Assembly: GCA_942159475.1 (NCBI GenBank)
Contig: OW804102.1
Span: 27,162,873-27,226,872, forward strand
Length of the DNA: 64,000 nucleotides
Source: Sthenelais limicola
Taxonomy: Eukaryota > Annelida > Polychaeta > Phyllodocida > Sigalionidae
Direction: 5' to 3'
The position numbers and the translations under genes were made by a program. The notes below the pieces were generated by a model. The model did not search any database. It was not told the DNA's origin and saw nothing but the letters and a program-made list of their open reading frames with translations. This document shows, piece after piece, positions 43,740-55,842 of this stretch; position 1 is the stretch's first letter; each line of letters opens with the position of its first letter.

Positions 43740-44215
43740 CCCGGGGGAGCTGTGGGGGGGGGGAGGGGTAGAGGGGGAGGGGGAGGGGGAGGGGAGAGGG
43801 GGAGGGGAGAGGGGGAGGGGAGAGGGAGGGGTAGAGGATTGGGTAGGGGTAGGGGAGGGGAAGAGGGATTGAAGTAAAGGGGAGAAAGGGGGAGGGGAGA
43901 GAGTGATGGTAGCGGGGGAGACACAGGGGGAGGGGGAAGATGGGATGGGGAGTAGGGGAGGGGAGCAGGGAGAGTGGAAGAGGCAGAATAACATGAGAGG
44001 GGAGGCGAAAAACGGAAGGAGGAAGAAAGGAGAGGGAGCGGGAAAGGATGCAGAAGAAGGTCTGAAGAGGAGGAGAGAAAGAGGGGTGGATGAGAAGGAG
44101 CAGGAGGAGGAAAAGGCGGAAAAGAAGTAGATTGAGAAAGAGGATGAATGGGGAAGAAATGTCGGGAGGAATGAGAAAGAGGTGGAGAAAGAAAAGAAAG
44201 AGTGGTACATGAGGA
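43740..44215. repeat. Purine-rich GGGGGAGGGGAGAGG tract
   Basis: A/G-rich strand with GGGAGGGGGAGGGGAGAGGG units grading into GGAGAAAGAGGAAG. Open frames are compositional. Confidence 0.9.
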
Positions 44216-45232
44216 AGAGGAGAAGACTGGGGTAGAGGAAGAAGAGAGGGGCAGGTGCTGAGTAGGCAGAATCCTACAGGTGTCGGTGCGTATCGGCCGC
44301 TTACAGCGCACTCTTTAAAATATCCCATTAAACTTGTCGGAAACTCGTATGAAACTATTTAGCACCAGAAAGTGAGTCAGCTGCACTGCTTCCCTCGAGC
44401 TCTCCCGCTGGCACAAGTAGAGAAACAAGAAGCAATAAAGTAGCGAGACATGGGCGAGTCAACTGAACGCAGGTAGGAGTGGCTCGGGTGGAGGGCGGTG
44501 TGACCGACCCATCGTTTATTATTCACACCCACCCACACCTTAATACAAATACTGATTGCAGTCCTCCTGCCTTCTCCCCATCTACACCACCGACTCTACC
44601 GATCCCAGCACCAACACATTATTTCACAGAGACAGCTAAAAGCCTTTGCTCGTTCTTTTTCCCTGACCATATCAGCGCCATACAAGTGAGTGAGGAGGAG
44701 CATGGGGCCTGCGTAATGACCCCCGGTCACACTGATATTGGTGACGTAAAGCACAGAAAGTGATGATGAGGACACAGATCTGCCATCAGCGCCTGGTAAG
44801 CGGGACAAATAGACGCTGGGCGTGTTGTCATGCGAGCAGCGCCGTGCTGCGGCCACTGTGAGCACTACTAGATAGCGTAGATAAGGCTGAGACGCACAAA
44901 GTTGTGTCTAACCACCGCTAGACTGCGCTGTGTCTAAGATCTTGGTGTGTAACTAGTCTGGCAACCCGGGGGATTCCTGCCTCCTGATAAACAGGCGAGT
45001 GTCGCAGGAGCCATGTTCGTGTTCTCTCAACAACATGCTTTTCTTTACTTCTGTCTCACCAAATCACATCTAGTGACTCAAGGAAAAATCACTTTCTGTA
45101 AAATTTGTTTGCAGCTTCCCACCTTTAAGAGATGCCTTTTGACACCGGAGCACTTCATAGAAAGGTTTGTACCATGGCGTTTGTAAACAATATATTATCA
45201 AGGTCGTTATTTGCGTTGCTTCCTTCTCTTAT
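44216..45232. other. Unassigned sequence
   Basis: About 1 kb of balanced composition with no recognised gene. Open frames of 89-94 codons on opposite strands overlap each other and have no domain. Confidence 0.45.
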
Positions 45233-45467
45233 GGGTCAGATTTTCAGAAAATGTACAATTCGCCTTCACCAATCCTCTCAAATAATCAACATTTAAGACA
45301 AAAATGAGCTTCAAAATGCAGTTAAACATAACAGAACTGATACTTTAAATCACTTCGATACCAAATATACCCAGATATACCCGGTATTTTTCATTTTTCA
45401 GCCTTATTTAGGAAAATTTCCTAAATGTGTAGAGCCGCCAATTGTACATTTTCTGAAAATCTGACCC
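45233..45467 (+). mobile_element. MITE family A copy, full length with TTAT flanks
   Basis: GGGTCAGATTTTCAGAAAAT at the left and TTTTCTGAAAATCTGACCC at the right. TTAT on both sides is a clear 4-bp target duplication. It is the best reference copy of the family. Confidence 0.85.
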
Positions 45468-45544
45468 TTATAGAGCATAAATAGATGTGCTTGTAGGACA
45501 GGTGAGATGATGATAATGCACCCGGTAATGCATGCATGAATGCA

Positions 45545-45618
45545 CCTGACAATACAGCTGATAATGCAGCTGATAATGCAGCTGATAATGCAGCTGATAA
45601 TGCAGCTGATAATGCACT
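45545..45618. repeat. 12-bp tandem repeat (GCTGATAATGCA x6)
   Basis: Six exact or near-exact units; each contains CAGCTG. Confidence 0.95.
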
Positions 45619-45664
45619 CCTCATGTCCACTGCAAATGACTTCATGTCCACATCCCTGAGCTTG

Positions 45665-46330
45665 GTGGACTCCCCCCCCCCCCCATCCACAACCTCCCGC
45701 CCGCTTCGCTTCCTCTACTGTAACTGCTCTCCTCCACAACCAGGGCTTTTGCCTGCCTGGCCCCTCCTCTGCTCCCCACTGTTTACCCCAATTGCCACCC
45801 TGCCCCTTCTACCCCACCCAACTCACCCCTCTGCTTCCTCTCTCACCCCTATGCTCCCTCCCCACCCCCTCTACTCCCCCTCTCACCCCCTCGTGAGGTC
45901 GTCCTCTTACCCCCGCTGTTCCCTCACCCCTCTACTCCCCCTCTCACCCCCTTAGGTCGTCCTCTTACCCCCGCTGTTCCCTCACCCCTCTGCTTCCCCT
46001 CTCAACCCCCTGCTCCCTCCTCACCCTCTCGGCTCCCTCCTCACCCCCTCTACTCCCCCTCCTCCCCCTCTGCTCTCCCTCTTACCCCTGCTGTTCGGTC
46101 ACCCCTCTACTCCCCCTCTCACCCCCTCTGCTCCCTCCTCGCCCCTCTACTCCCCCTCTCACCCCCTCTGCTCCCTCCTCGCCCCTCTACTCCCCCTCAC
46201 ACCCTCTCTGGTCCTCCTCTTACCCCCCTACTCCCTCAACCCCCTGCTCCCTCCTAACCCCTCCTGGTCCTCCTCTCACCCCCGTACTCCCTTACCCCCC
46301 TGCTGCCTCCTCACCTCCTCAGCCCCTCCA
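45665..46330. repeat. Pyrimidine-rich CCCCCTCTCACCCC tract
   Basis: C/T-rich with loose units CTCTACTCCCCCTCTCACCC and TGCTCCCTCCTCACCCC. There is a poly-C run at about 45672. Confidence 0.9.
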
Positions 46331-46379
46331 TCCCTCTGTACCTGAAAGAACCGCTTACAGCAGTAGCAGGCTTTACCTC

Positions 46380-46600
46380 AGCTGATGAGCCTGAGGCCTC
46401 AGCCAGCCTGACTACCAGCAGTTGCTGCGCCAGTTAATGGATGGAAGGTTTGATTCATGAACGGGAAATATTTGTCATCTTTAATATCATTAGCGATTGG
46501 TTGCCAGCCAGGATGCGGCTCATGAATCAAGGCAAGTGAGTGGCTGTGCTTCTCCACGGTTAATTGATGGAGTAAGAGGAGGGCACCAGGTGGGTGCAGG
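46380..46600. other. Non-repetitive island, candidate regulatory DNA
   Basis: About 220 bp with GCGCCAGTTAATGGATGG, TTTAATATCATTAGCGATTG and GGTTAATTGATGG, i.e. several TAAT/ATTA homeodomain-type cores, between low-complexity tracts. Function is not shown. Confidence 0.25.
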
Positions 46601-46739
46601 CAGGCCCGCAGGTGTGGTGGTGCAGGCCTACAGGTTGGTGCACACACGTGGTAACATATAGACAACCATGTATCTATAGTGGCACTGTGGGATCTATATA
46701 TATGGGATATTGGTTGGGTCGTAAAGAGAGCGCAGTAGC

Positions 46740-47170
46740 ACTGTAGCTCCTGTAGGTCCTGTATAGGGAGGGTTGTACACTGTACCTTAGGGATTAGCTC
46801 CTGTATAGGGAGGGTTGTATAGGGTGCACTGTACCTTAGGGATTAGCTCCTATATAGGGAGGGTTGTACACTGTACCTTAGGGATTAGCTCCTATATAGG
46901 GAGGGTTGTACAGGGTGCACTGTACCTTAGGGATTAGCTCCTGTATAGGGAGGGTTGTACACTGTACCTTAGGGATTAGCTCCTGTATAGGGAGGGTTGT
47001 ATAGGGTGCACTGTACTTTAGGGATTAGCTCCTGTATAGGGAGGGGTGTACAGGGTGCACTGTACCTTAGGGATTAGCTCCTATATAGGGAGGGGTGTAC
47101 AGGGTGCACTGTACCTTAGGGATTAGCTCCTATATAGGGAGGGTTGTACAGGGTGCCCAGGAGCCCTTAA
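46740..47170. repeat. 46-49-bp minisatellite, about 9 units
   Basis: Units GTACCTTAGGGATTAGCTCC then TATATAGGGAGGGTTGTAC with an optional AGGGTGCACT, giving two length classes. Confidence 0.95.
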
Positions 47171-48825
47171 GGAATATGTCCTATATAGATTTATATGGAG
47201 GGGTGTACGGGGGACGGAATGGTTCATACCTAGGACAGGTGTGGGTTAGAACCCAAGACTGCAGGTATCTCATTTGCTGGAGGACATGTGGCCCAACACC
47301 CTGTTGTACTTCACCCCCATGGTATAGATCTACACATTACATACACATATTACCACATTACATACACACATTACATACACACGTTACCAGGAACCCAGTG
47401 GAAGACTTGGAACATAGGTTTCAAAACTGGGCCCTCCTTTTTGTAATCACCATTGATGCAAATACAAAATGTTTTGAATTGAATTGAATTGAACACATGT
47501 ATGTGAATGAGTGTGTGAAGGGGGACTGTATAAGACACTGGTGTGTGTAAAGGGGGGTGGGGGTATACCCCTCACCCCGCACCACCCCCCTTTTCCATAT
47601 ATTGATCATCTGCGGATGGCGTGACCAACAATTGTCTTGTGTGTTAATTTTACTTGTTTCCCCAAAGGCTGGCTGCTGCATGCGCCAATCTCTGCCAAGT
47701 GCGCCGCCGTCGCCGCCCCCTCCGCCGTCGGCGCGGAGGACAGAGTAAATCTCTGCACACACACATGTATACACACATGTTTACACACATTCACATCACA
47801 TTCTTTATACTTTCCATTGTGTATCATGAGATTATTGGGTTAGTCCCACAATGTACGCAAATAAAATCTTCACAAAAAACCCCCCAAAAACTATCAGTAA
47901 CGTACATAGCAAGAACTGGACATGATATTCACATATTTGTTATACACACATTGCTCTGAAAACAACGTATCTAGAATGAGTTACGCATAGTGCGTATTGC
48001 ATTAGTGAGTTATGTGGGGTTGTCTGTTTTGTTTAACTAAGATTACCGCTGAAATTCAATTTCATGGCTCAGTTTTGTTTTCAGTTTTCATGATTGAAAA
48101 TACATATAATAAATCTCCCTGTATATATTTTTATTTATTTTTGTATTAATTTACGGCCAATATGATATTTAATCAAAGCTTACACAAATTCGCAGTGTCC
48201 GCCATGGACGTTTGCACGCGTTGTCTAGCATAATCATAAGAACTCAAAACATAATAAATACAATTTGGCCATTACATACCAGAGAAAAAAAGAAGTTAAA
48301 ACACCTTCCTTACTCTATTCAGTTAGAGATAATTATCCTCATTAACACTATGTATCAGGATTAATTTCTGGAAATTACATATCACCTTATACGAAATACC
48401 AACATAATTAATATATATGCGACCTTTTCTTAATTGTCAATTTGCAGGCAAATAACCAATTCCAAACCAATCAATTAAAAACTTGTGAATCTGATAGTAA
48501 TAGTTGGAGGCGTAGATCTCTATAGTGGGGGCCGTGGCCGTGACATGGCCCTAGTCCACATGACATGATTCATAATGACAAGAAGGGGCTACATATGCGC
48601 CGCCCGACAAACATGATGTGAAAGCTAATAGCTGCTTTCATTTGAAACGATTTTTCTTGGTATTAATCTTGAGAGCCTGATGGAAATAGCCTAGCCGACG
48701 TCGGTTTGCGCCTCTCGTATTTCCGTGAGAAGGTGACGGCTTAATTGATGTGTAACCGGAGCGGGGCTCTGACTTACCTCTCCTCCTGTCCTCCTCCAGT
48801 GCCTCTTCCTCCTCGTCCTCCTGGG
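47171..48825. other. Unassigned intergenic sequence
   Basis: Contains short CACATTACATACACA and ACACACATGTNTACAC repeats (47330-47390, 47755-47800) and an AT-rich centre. The 48560-48830 portion is non-repetitive (GCCTAGCCGACGTCGGTTTG) and could be conserved noncoding DNA. No gene recognised. Confidence 0.4.
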
Positions 48826-48827
48826 TT

Positions 48828-48882
48828 GCAGTAGTAGTAGTAGTAGTTAGTCCTGGGTGGTGGTGGTGGTGGTGGTGGTGAT
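48828..48882. repeat. AGT and GGT microsatellites
   Basis: AGTAGTAGTAGTAGTAGT followed by GGTGGTGGTGGTGGTGGTGG. Confidence 0.9.
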
Positions 48883-49263
48883 GTCCTTAACTCACACAGG
48901 GTCTTTGTTAAACACTTAAAGCATTATCTCCACAATATAGTTCACATATATTATATCACACACATAGTCCTCCGGTGCCTATATTATTATTGTTATAGAT
49001 ACACAGTGGTAACAGTGGTGGTAACAACCTGCTGTTACTGCGGCTGCTGGAGCAGCTATATAGGCATGCATGCGGTAACAGCAAACCTCTTATCCCCTGT
49101 TGTTGCCAGTTGCTTCTTCTTGCCTTTTCTCTCTCCAGGCCGCCGCGTGGAGACTGACCGCCTCGAACACTTGCCTCTCCTCCTCCTCTCTACCTCCGCC
49201 GCTAGTTCCCTGCGCCGCCGCCACCACGCAGCGCCACCTGCAGGGCTGTCAGCGCACTACAGG

Positions 49264-50240
49264 AGAAGGAGGGGGGTGGGGAAGACACTGGGAGGGGCAG
49301 TGTAACGTTTATATAACAATATAGCGGGTGTAAAGGTGGAGAAGGAGGGGGAAGACACTGGGAGGGGCAGTGTAACGTTTATATAACAATATAGCGGGTG
49401 TAAAGGTGGAGAAGGAGGGGGAAGACACTGTGAGGGGCAGTGTAACGTTTATATAACAATATAGCGGGTGGAGAAGGAGGGGGAAGACACTGGGAGGGGC
49501 AGTGTAACGTTTATATAACAATATAGCGGGTGTAAAGGTGGAGAAGGAGGGGGAAGACACTGGGAGGGGCAGTGTAACGTTTATATAACAATATAGCGGG
49601 TGTAAAGGTGGAGAAGGAGGGGGAAGACACTGGGAGGGGCAGTGTAACGTTTATATAACAATATAGCGGGTGTAAAGGTGGAGAAGGAGGGGGAAGACAC
49701 TGGGAGGGGCAGTGTAATGTTTATATAACAATATAGCGGGTGTAAAGGTGGAGAAGGAGGGGGAAGACACTGGGAGGGGCAGTGTAACGTTTATATAACA
49801 ATATAGGGGGTGTAAAGGTGGAGAAGGAGGGGGAAGACACTGGGAGGGGCAGTGTAACGTTTATATAACAATATACCGGGTGTAAAGGTGGAGAAGGAGG
49901 GGGAAGACACTGGGAGGGGCAGTGTAACGTTTATATAACAATATACTGGGTGTAAAGGTGGAGAAGGAGGGGGAAGACACTGGGAGGGGCAGTGTAACGT
50001 TTATATAACAATATAGCGGGTGTAAAGGTGGAGAAGGAGGGGGAAGACACTGGGAGGGGCAGTGTAACGTTTATATAACAATATAGGGGGTGTAAAGGTG
50101 GTGAAGGAGGGCGAGACACTGGGAGGGGCAGTGTAACGTTTATATAACAATATACCGGGTGTAAAGGTGGAGAAGGAGGGGGAAGACACTGGGAGGGGCA
50201 GTGTAACGTTTATATAACAATATAGGGGGTGTAAAGGTGG
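49264..50240. repeat. 70-bp minisatellite, about 13-14 units
   Basis: Exact 70-bp period containing GGAGAAGGAGGGGGAAGACA, CTGGGAGGGGCAGTGTAACG and TTTATATAACAATATA. Units are highly homogeneous; variation is mainly at the GCGGG junction. Minus-strand frames with YKRYTAPPSV repeats are artefacts. Confidence 0.95.
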
Positions 50241-50389
50241 TGTATAGCACCCATTAGTAGTAATAGTACTAACAGGAGTAATAGTAGTGCTATATATTGT
50301 CTTTTCTTCTATGCCTTTCATCAGCCGCCCATCCTATAGTTATTACATGTGCATTCCGTGCAGCTAAAGTAAGGCTATTGTAGTGGCAG

Positions 50390-50610
50390 AGTGAGTGAGA
50401 TTGTTTGCTTTACGCCCTTATCAACACATTTAATATGGTTATATCAAGGGCGGGAGAGCTGAGAGGGAGGCAGGTTATGATCATACCCAGGAAATAGAGA
50501 TAGAGAAGAAGGGAGAGGGAGACAGAGAAAAGAGACAGAGAAGAAGGGAGAGAGAGACAGAGAAAAGAGACAGGAAGGCACTTTATGGTCATACCCAGGA
50601 CCATTGTAGT
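50390..50610 (-). repeat. Dispersed repeat family E, reverse copy
   Basis: Reads in reverse the tail TTTACGCCCTTATCAACACA, GGTTATATCAAGGGCGGGAG, a GAGAGGGAGACAGAGAAAAG tract and GGCACTTTATGGTCATACCC. Confidence 0.65.
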
Positions 50611-50639
50611 GGCAGTGCCCTCCTCAATATGTGGATATG

Positions 50640-51170
50640 TCATAAATATTACTGTACTTTATGTTTGATATTTTCATCTAAAAGAAATATGGGTGGGGCT
50701 TACTAGTAAAGTAGCTAAATAATATACTCCATATTGACCTTAGAAATGCATGGATATATTTGTACTGTATTTAAATATTTTTATTCAGGGAAAAACATTA
50801 TGTAACAGGTACACTGTATCTCAGCCGTCGCTGAAGCTAATATTGATAGATCAATAATCATTATTACATATATATTTCCTAGTTCGTTCATATTCTATCT
50901 GTCTATCACTATTACAAAAAGTACACATATACAGGTATGATAATACCGAATATGAACAATACAGAATTTAAAAACCGTCACCGACGCATCTCTATATATT
51001 TAATAGACTGTCCTGAGATTTGGTACATGTATTCATGAATATGACTGACAGCGCTAGATAATCCAAAAATGAAAACCTTTCTACAGAGAAATCCTGTGAG
51101 TAAACGACTTTGAATAATATCAATTTTGCGACTTGGGACTCATTTCCCTGTAACACATCACATATCCGCA
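50640..51170 (+). mobile_element. MITE family C copy interrupted by about 210 bp
   Basis: Family blocks TTTGATATTTTCATCTAAAA and GACCTTAGAAATGCATGGAT, then unrelated sequence (about 50780-50985), then the family right half ending TTTTGCGACTTGGGACTCAT with CTGTAACACATCACATA. The left TIR is missing. Confidence 0.65.
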
Positions 51171-51332
51171 TTGCCCGGGGATGGGGGTGGGTTGGGGTGG
51201 ATGGAATAGTCTTTATGCAGATAGTATCAGGGATTATTGTTATTACAAGTTGAACCAAAGATCATTGATGAATAAATGAGTACAGTTGTTGGGTTCCCCC
51301 TTGGCCTAGTATTCATAAGCTTAACAATAATG

Positions 51333-52478
51333 CCTGGCCCACACATTCAGGAACTCACAATTCGTACAAATTGGGGTCTCACGACAATTCCTGGACGAAT
51401 TCTTAACAAAATTGGCCAATTCGTATGAATTTGTGTTAGGTTTCCCGGCCCCACACATTCCGAATTGCCTTACGAATTGTCTTAGCACTTCTCTTAAGAA
51501 ATTACGATTTCGTGGACTCATTTTCCTGTGAAACATCACATGCAAAAAAAAGAAAAAGAAAGAATAAAAAAATGTAGGGGATGTACAGAAGGGGAAATGA
51601 ACATTATAAAAGAGAAAAGAAAATTGTTGATACTCCAACAATTAGTGACGTTACAGACATTCAATAATGTTACCTGCCTCTCAGAATTACTAACATTTTT
51701 TGGCAAATCATAGAATCTCTTAAGACTTTCGGATATATTTAATTTTTTTAAAGAGATAAACCACTGTCATATGCACTGCTGCAGGCGGGAGCTCAAGGAG
51801 AATAAGGAGTGACAATAATTTTTTCAAATTTCGTCTCGAGAAAGAACATGGTTGGGGGATAACCAAAAGCAAAAGAAATGGATCTCAGCATATTTTATTT
51901 TCATTTTAGAGACCACCAAAGTTTAATATTGCAGTTTGTGGGGAAAATGGATATTTTCTCGGTTTTCAAAGATTTCAGACAAACAAATAACATTTTTCAG
52001 TTGAAATGTCTTCTAAACATAGCCACCATACAGGTTTACCCTCATGCATGAAAGAACAGGGTATAAACATAATTTGAAAGATATTATTTAGCATTGAAAA
52101 TCTTCAATATTCCTGTTTTTAACTCATCAGGATGCAGATTCAGTAGAATAACTTTTTAAAAAAGTCGGTAACCCCCATTCTTTATTGCTTGAAAGGGTAA
52201 AAAAATATGTAAGCTATGTCTATAGAGATTTTTAGGAAAAAGTTATTTTCAATTTTTTTTATCCTGGAAAGTGCTCTTAAGAATTTCGTAGCACCGATTC
52301 GGCTCTGAATTCGGTACAGTGTGGACCAATATTTTGCCTACGAATTTGTTGTATGAATTGGAGTGCTCTTCATAAGAAAAGCCAAACTCAAATAAGTTTC
52401 TTAAGAATAATTTTGAATTCGTACAAAATGTCTTAAGGTCCAATTCAGCTCTGAGTTCTTGAATGTTTGGGCTTGGCT
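51333..52478. mobile_element. Inverted-repeat element of about 1.15 kb
   Basis: Left end GCCTGGCCCACACATTCAGG then AACTCA; right end GAGTTCTTGAATGTTTGGGC then TTGGC, its approximate complement. Subterminal zones on both sides are rich in AATTCGTA and TTAAGA motifs. The middle shares about 150 bp (GCAGGCGGGAGCTCAAGGA, TTTCGTCTCGAGAAAGAACA) with 53685-53850. No transposase ORF. Confidence 0.6.
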
Positions 52479-52886
52479 TAAACTCATATGAGTTTCATCT
52501 ATAATCTCAGTTAATCATAGCCGATCTAGAAAAACTACAAGAAAATAAACGTTATTCAGAAACCAGGAGAGTTTTATCGAGACAGTATTGTTAGCTTCCA
52601 TGAAGATGGTAAAACGAACTGGTGATGGTAAAAATTGCAAATTAACTTAAGAAATATTCCTATCAGTGAAACTGAGACACATGGAGGCGAATTTGCGCTA
52701 CTTCTTAAGATAACAATTCAATTAATTTTAATTCGAAACATTATTTACTTGTAACTAAGTGTTTTATACAAATAGGAGCCATACATCTGAATATAAATCC
52801 AGGACTTCCAGCATGTTCCTTAACTACAGGGTGTGGGTCAGGAGTAAAAGTAATTGTAGGTTAATTATAGAGTCTGGGAAACAGAT

Positions 52887-53121
52887 GGGTCAGATTTTCA
52901 GAAAATGTACAATTCATCTTCACCAATTCTCTCAAATAAACCAGATTTCAGACGAAAATAAAGTTCAAAATACAGTTCAACCTAACCAAACAGATTGCCA
53001 GAATCAATGCAATGCCGAATATACTCGAATTTACCTAGTATTGACCAAATTGTAGCTTAATTTAGCAGAATTTACTAAATGTGTACAGCTGCCAATTGTA
53101 CATTTTCTGGAAATCTGACCC
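52887..53121 (+). mobile_element. MITE family A copy, full length
   Basis: GGGTCAGATTTTCAGAAAAT at the left and TTTTCTGGAAATCTGACCC at the right, with the family interior. Confidence 0.85.
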
Positions 53122-53684
53122 ACATATTTGACTATTGTTCTACTATAAGGTCTAAGGTCTATTGCTATAAAGGTTTGCTACAAGTGAGTATCATTTGTAA
53201 ACTGGTAGAGTAAGATAATATAATTTCACATTCTCAACAATCTAATAATGTAAATATATAGTATAACTATCCCTTACATACCATAAATGATATAATTCTA
53301 GAATCAAATGTATAATCTAACAGACTCATGTTTGCGAATGTGACACTTGTGATTCATGACACGAGATGTATACTTCTGACTATCAATTCATCATTTTGTC
53401 ATAACTATTCATGACTTTTTGTATCATTGTTAACAAACTCTAGATTCTTGAAGTGATTTAAAATCCATTAGAATAACACAATTTAAGACAAAACATAATG
53501 AGCTATTATGAATTTCTGATGTATTATTAACAACAACAACAACAACAAAAATGTACAAAATATGAAGTGTCACAGGTTACTGAGGAAAACATGGAGAAAT
53601 CCAGGAGATGTACCTATATGAAAAGAATGAAAATAAACAGAGCTCTGTTTATTTTCTCACTTTTTGTTTTAAAGGTAAATGCCA
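53122..53684. other. Unassigned AT-rich sequence
   Basis: Contains an AAC microsatellite (AACAACAACAACAACAAC near 53530). No gene recognised. Confidence 0.5.
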
Positions 53685-54020
53685 GCGTTTTCAGCACTGC
53701 AGCAGGCGGGAATTTAAGGAACTAATGCATGCAACAATAGAAGTCACAATATTTTGTTCAAATTTCGTCTTGAGAAAGAACAGGGTTGGGGGAATACAAA
53801 AAGCCAAGAAAACTAGGATGTTATCATATCATTTTGTGTTTTGGAGATGAGGGAAGTTTACTTCCATTTACTATTGATTTCAATGGAGGAAACTCATCCT
53901 GATACAAGATCAGCTGAATAACCTTTTCGTTTTAGTTCAATGACCCCTTATTATTTTTAATTGGGAAGGTAGAATAACATGTCAGCTATGTATATGCAGA
54001 TTTTAAAGAAACTCAGTATG
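53685..54020. repeat. Second copy of the 51.8-kb internal repeat
   Basis: GCAGCAGGCGGGAATTTAAG, AAATTTCGTCTTGAGAAAGA and ATAACATGTCAGCTATGTAT match the interior of 51333-52478 with substitutions, implying a partial relative of that element without its ends. Confidence 0.55.
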
Positions 54021-54054
54021 AGGATCTCTGTAAATCATATCCTGCGGTCCTCAA

Positions 54055-54748
54055 GGGTCAAATCGCCAGAAAATGTACAATTCACCTTCACCAATCCTCT
54101 CAAATAACAAAAAATTTAAGACAAAAATCAGGTTCAAAATAAAGTTCAACATAAGCTTATAAATTGTTTGAATGGAGGCAATACCAACCATACTCAGATA
54201 TACCTAGTATTGACGATTTTTCGGTCTAATTTGGCATAATTTACAAAATGCTCCCAGGAGCATGACTGTATTGTATTGTTTTGTACGACCTTTCTTGCGA
54301 CCAGGCTTATGTTGATAATAGAGAATGTATTGATTTAATGATTAAATTAATATAATAAAATAGCTTAAAGTGTAATACCCACTGGTATATATATATATGT
54401 GTGTAAGAGCACGACGCGAATTATCTAGATATTCTCCTCATTTATTTTTACATATGTTTTGTAAAAAATCTGAAGCGAAAATGCTATGGAACATAGAGAA
54501 AAAGATCTTGATGTACCCACCATGTCTAAACTTTTATGTTCTAGAAGTGGTTATTTTTATACAAAATCTTCATATGATGACCTATGCCTTATTGGAATTA
54601 TTTAACGCCTTGCCTTATGCAATCAGGCAACTTCTGAGAATATCAACGCTTGTTGCTGAAAACTCCGTGTTGTCCTGAATAAACATAATTTTATTTATTT
54701 ATTTTTTGTGTGGAACTGCCAATTGTACATTTTCTGAAGATATGACCC
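54055..54748 (+). mobile_element. MITE family A copy split by an insertion of about 455 bp
   Basis: Left part from GGGTCAAATCGCCAGAAAAT to ATTTACAAAATG (about 54252). The right part resumes at TGTGGAACTGCCAATTGTAC (54709) and ends TGACCC. The insert contains an ATATATAT stretch and ends CTGAATAAACATAATTTTAT with T-rich sequence. A 93-codon frame in it has no recognised domain. Confidence 0.7.
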
Positions 54749-54826
54749 ACAAAGACAGACACTCGTTCATCTCTGCAGGTGTTCCAGCTAACGACCCTGG
54801 AGTCACCCAATAAGCTATCTTTATAA

Positions 54827-55140
54827 CTGCACTCTCGGGTAGCGTCTGTCAAAAGCACAATGTGATCTACGTGTTATTCTGTTCCTTTTCGACTTACCTA
54901 TGAAACATAAATGTTGCTTTTCGACATAAATGTTACCAAAGCTGTGGAGAATTGTGTCTGGTTTTGCTACAGGGCTTTATACAGTTACATTTCAGGGAAC
55001 CGTAGAGCTGCTTTCCTGACGTTTTTGCCCGGTTGATTCGACTTCAAAGTCATGTATTAGCATAGAATAAAATATAGCCTTTAGAAGTCGTATGAGCCAT
55101 GATATCTTTAAGTCTGGTAAGATTCCGTCTGTCCACGTCT
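54827..55140 (+). mobile_element. MITE family D copy, degenerate
   Basis: GCACTCTCGGGTAGCGTCTG, TTCTGTTCCTTTTCGACTTA and TTTTGCTACAGGGCTTTATA match the family in order. The right tip is not recognisable. Confidence 0.5.
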
Positions 55141-55242
55141 AACTAACTTTAAAAAAGATACTGATATTCTGATAGATTGATTTTTAACCAAATTCCAAAT
55201 TAGTTCTTTACACCTGTCCGTTCCTCGTTGGAATTTATACTT

Positions 55243-55468
55243 GGGTCAGATTTTCAGCAAATGTACAATTCACCTTCACCAATCTTCTCTAATAACCCAA
55301 ATTTCAGATGAAAATAAAATTCAAAATACAGTTTAACCTAACCACAACAGATTGATAGAATCAATGCAATGCCGAATATACACAAATTTCACCATATTAC
55401 AGCCTTAATTAGCAGAATTTACTAAATCTGTACAGCTGCCAATTGTACATTTTCTGAAAATCTGACCC
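55243..55468 (+). mobile_element. MITE family A copy, full length
   Basis: GGGTCAGATTTTCAGCAAAT at the left and TTTTCTGAAAATCTGACCC at the right; the interior is shortened near ATTTCACCATATTACAGCC. Confidence 0.85.
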
Positions 55469-55478
55469 ATATACTTAT

Positions 55479-55505
55479 GGGTGATATCGCGAGAAGTTGT
55501 ACAAT
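55479..55505 (+). mobile_element. MITE family A left tip, interrupted by family B
   Basis: GGGTGATATCGCGAGAAGTT then GTACAAT is a family A tip. Directly after it a family B element begins; TTGGCCTTCA after the B element may be the remains of the A interior. Confidence 0.6.
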
Positions 55506-55842
55506 AGTGGAGTTGCATAGCCGCCATTTTGAAACCTAATTTGCATGGCATTATGGGAGTAATGGTACTGTCTAAAATCTATCAGTATGGATCAGTATGG
55601 ACTATTTCTCAATGCTCTAATGTCAATATCCATATGTTATACATGTTTCCATAACACATGTCCCCATCTTTCCCATCATGCATTTGGTTTTCATAGCACA
55701 TTCATAAAAGCTGTGATATTCGTGAAAACATTCCTGCATTTTTTTATAAAAATGTTCCCAAATATTCGTTTGTCAGATTTCATCAAAATCCATCCCATGA
55801 TGCACTGTACCAGACATGCGCAGTGGCACATGCAACTCCCCT
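55506..55842 (+). mobile_element. MITE family B copy nested in family A
   Basis: Starts AGTGGAGTTGCATAGCCGCC and ends GTGGCACATGCAACTCCCCT. The interior is complete. Confidence 0.8.

Noticed and set aside
43532..44328. Pro/Ser/Leu-rich minus-strand frames
   Set aside because: Low-complexity purine tract on the plus strand.
50992..51258. 88-codon minus-strand frame
   Set aside because: Lies across the right end of a family C MITE; similar peptides appear in other copies of that MITE.
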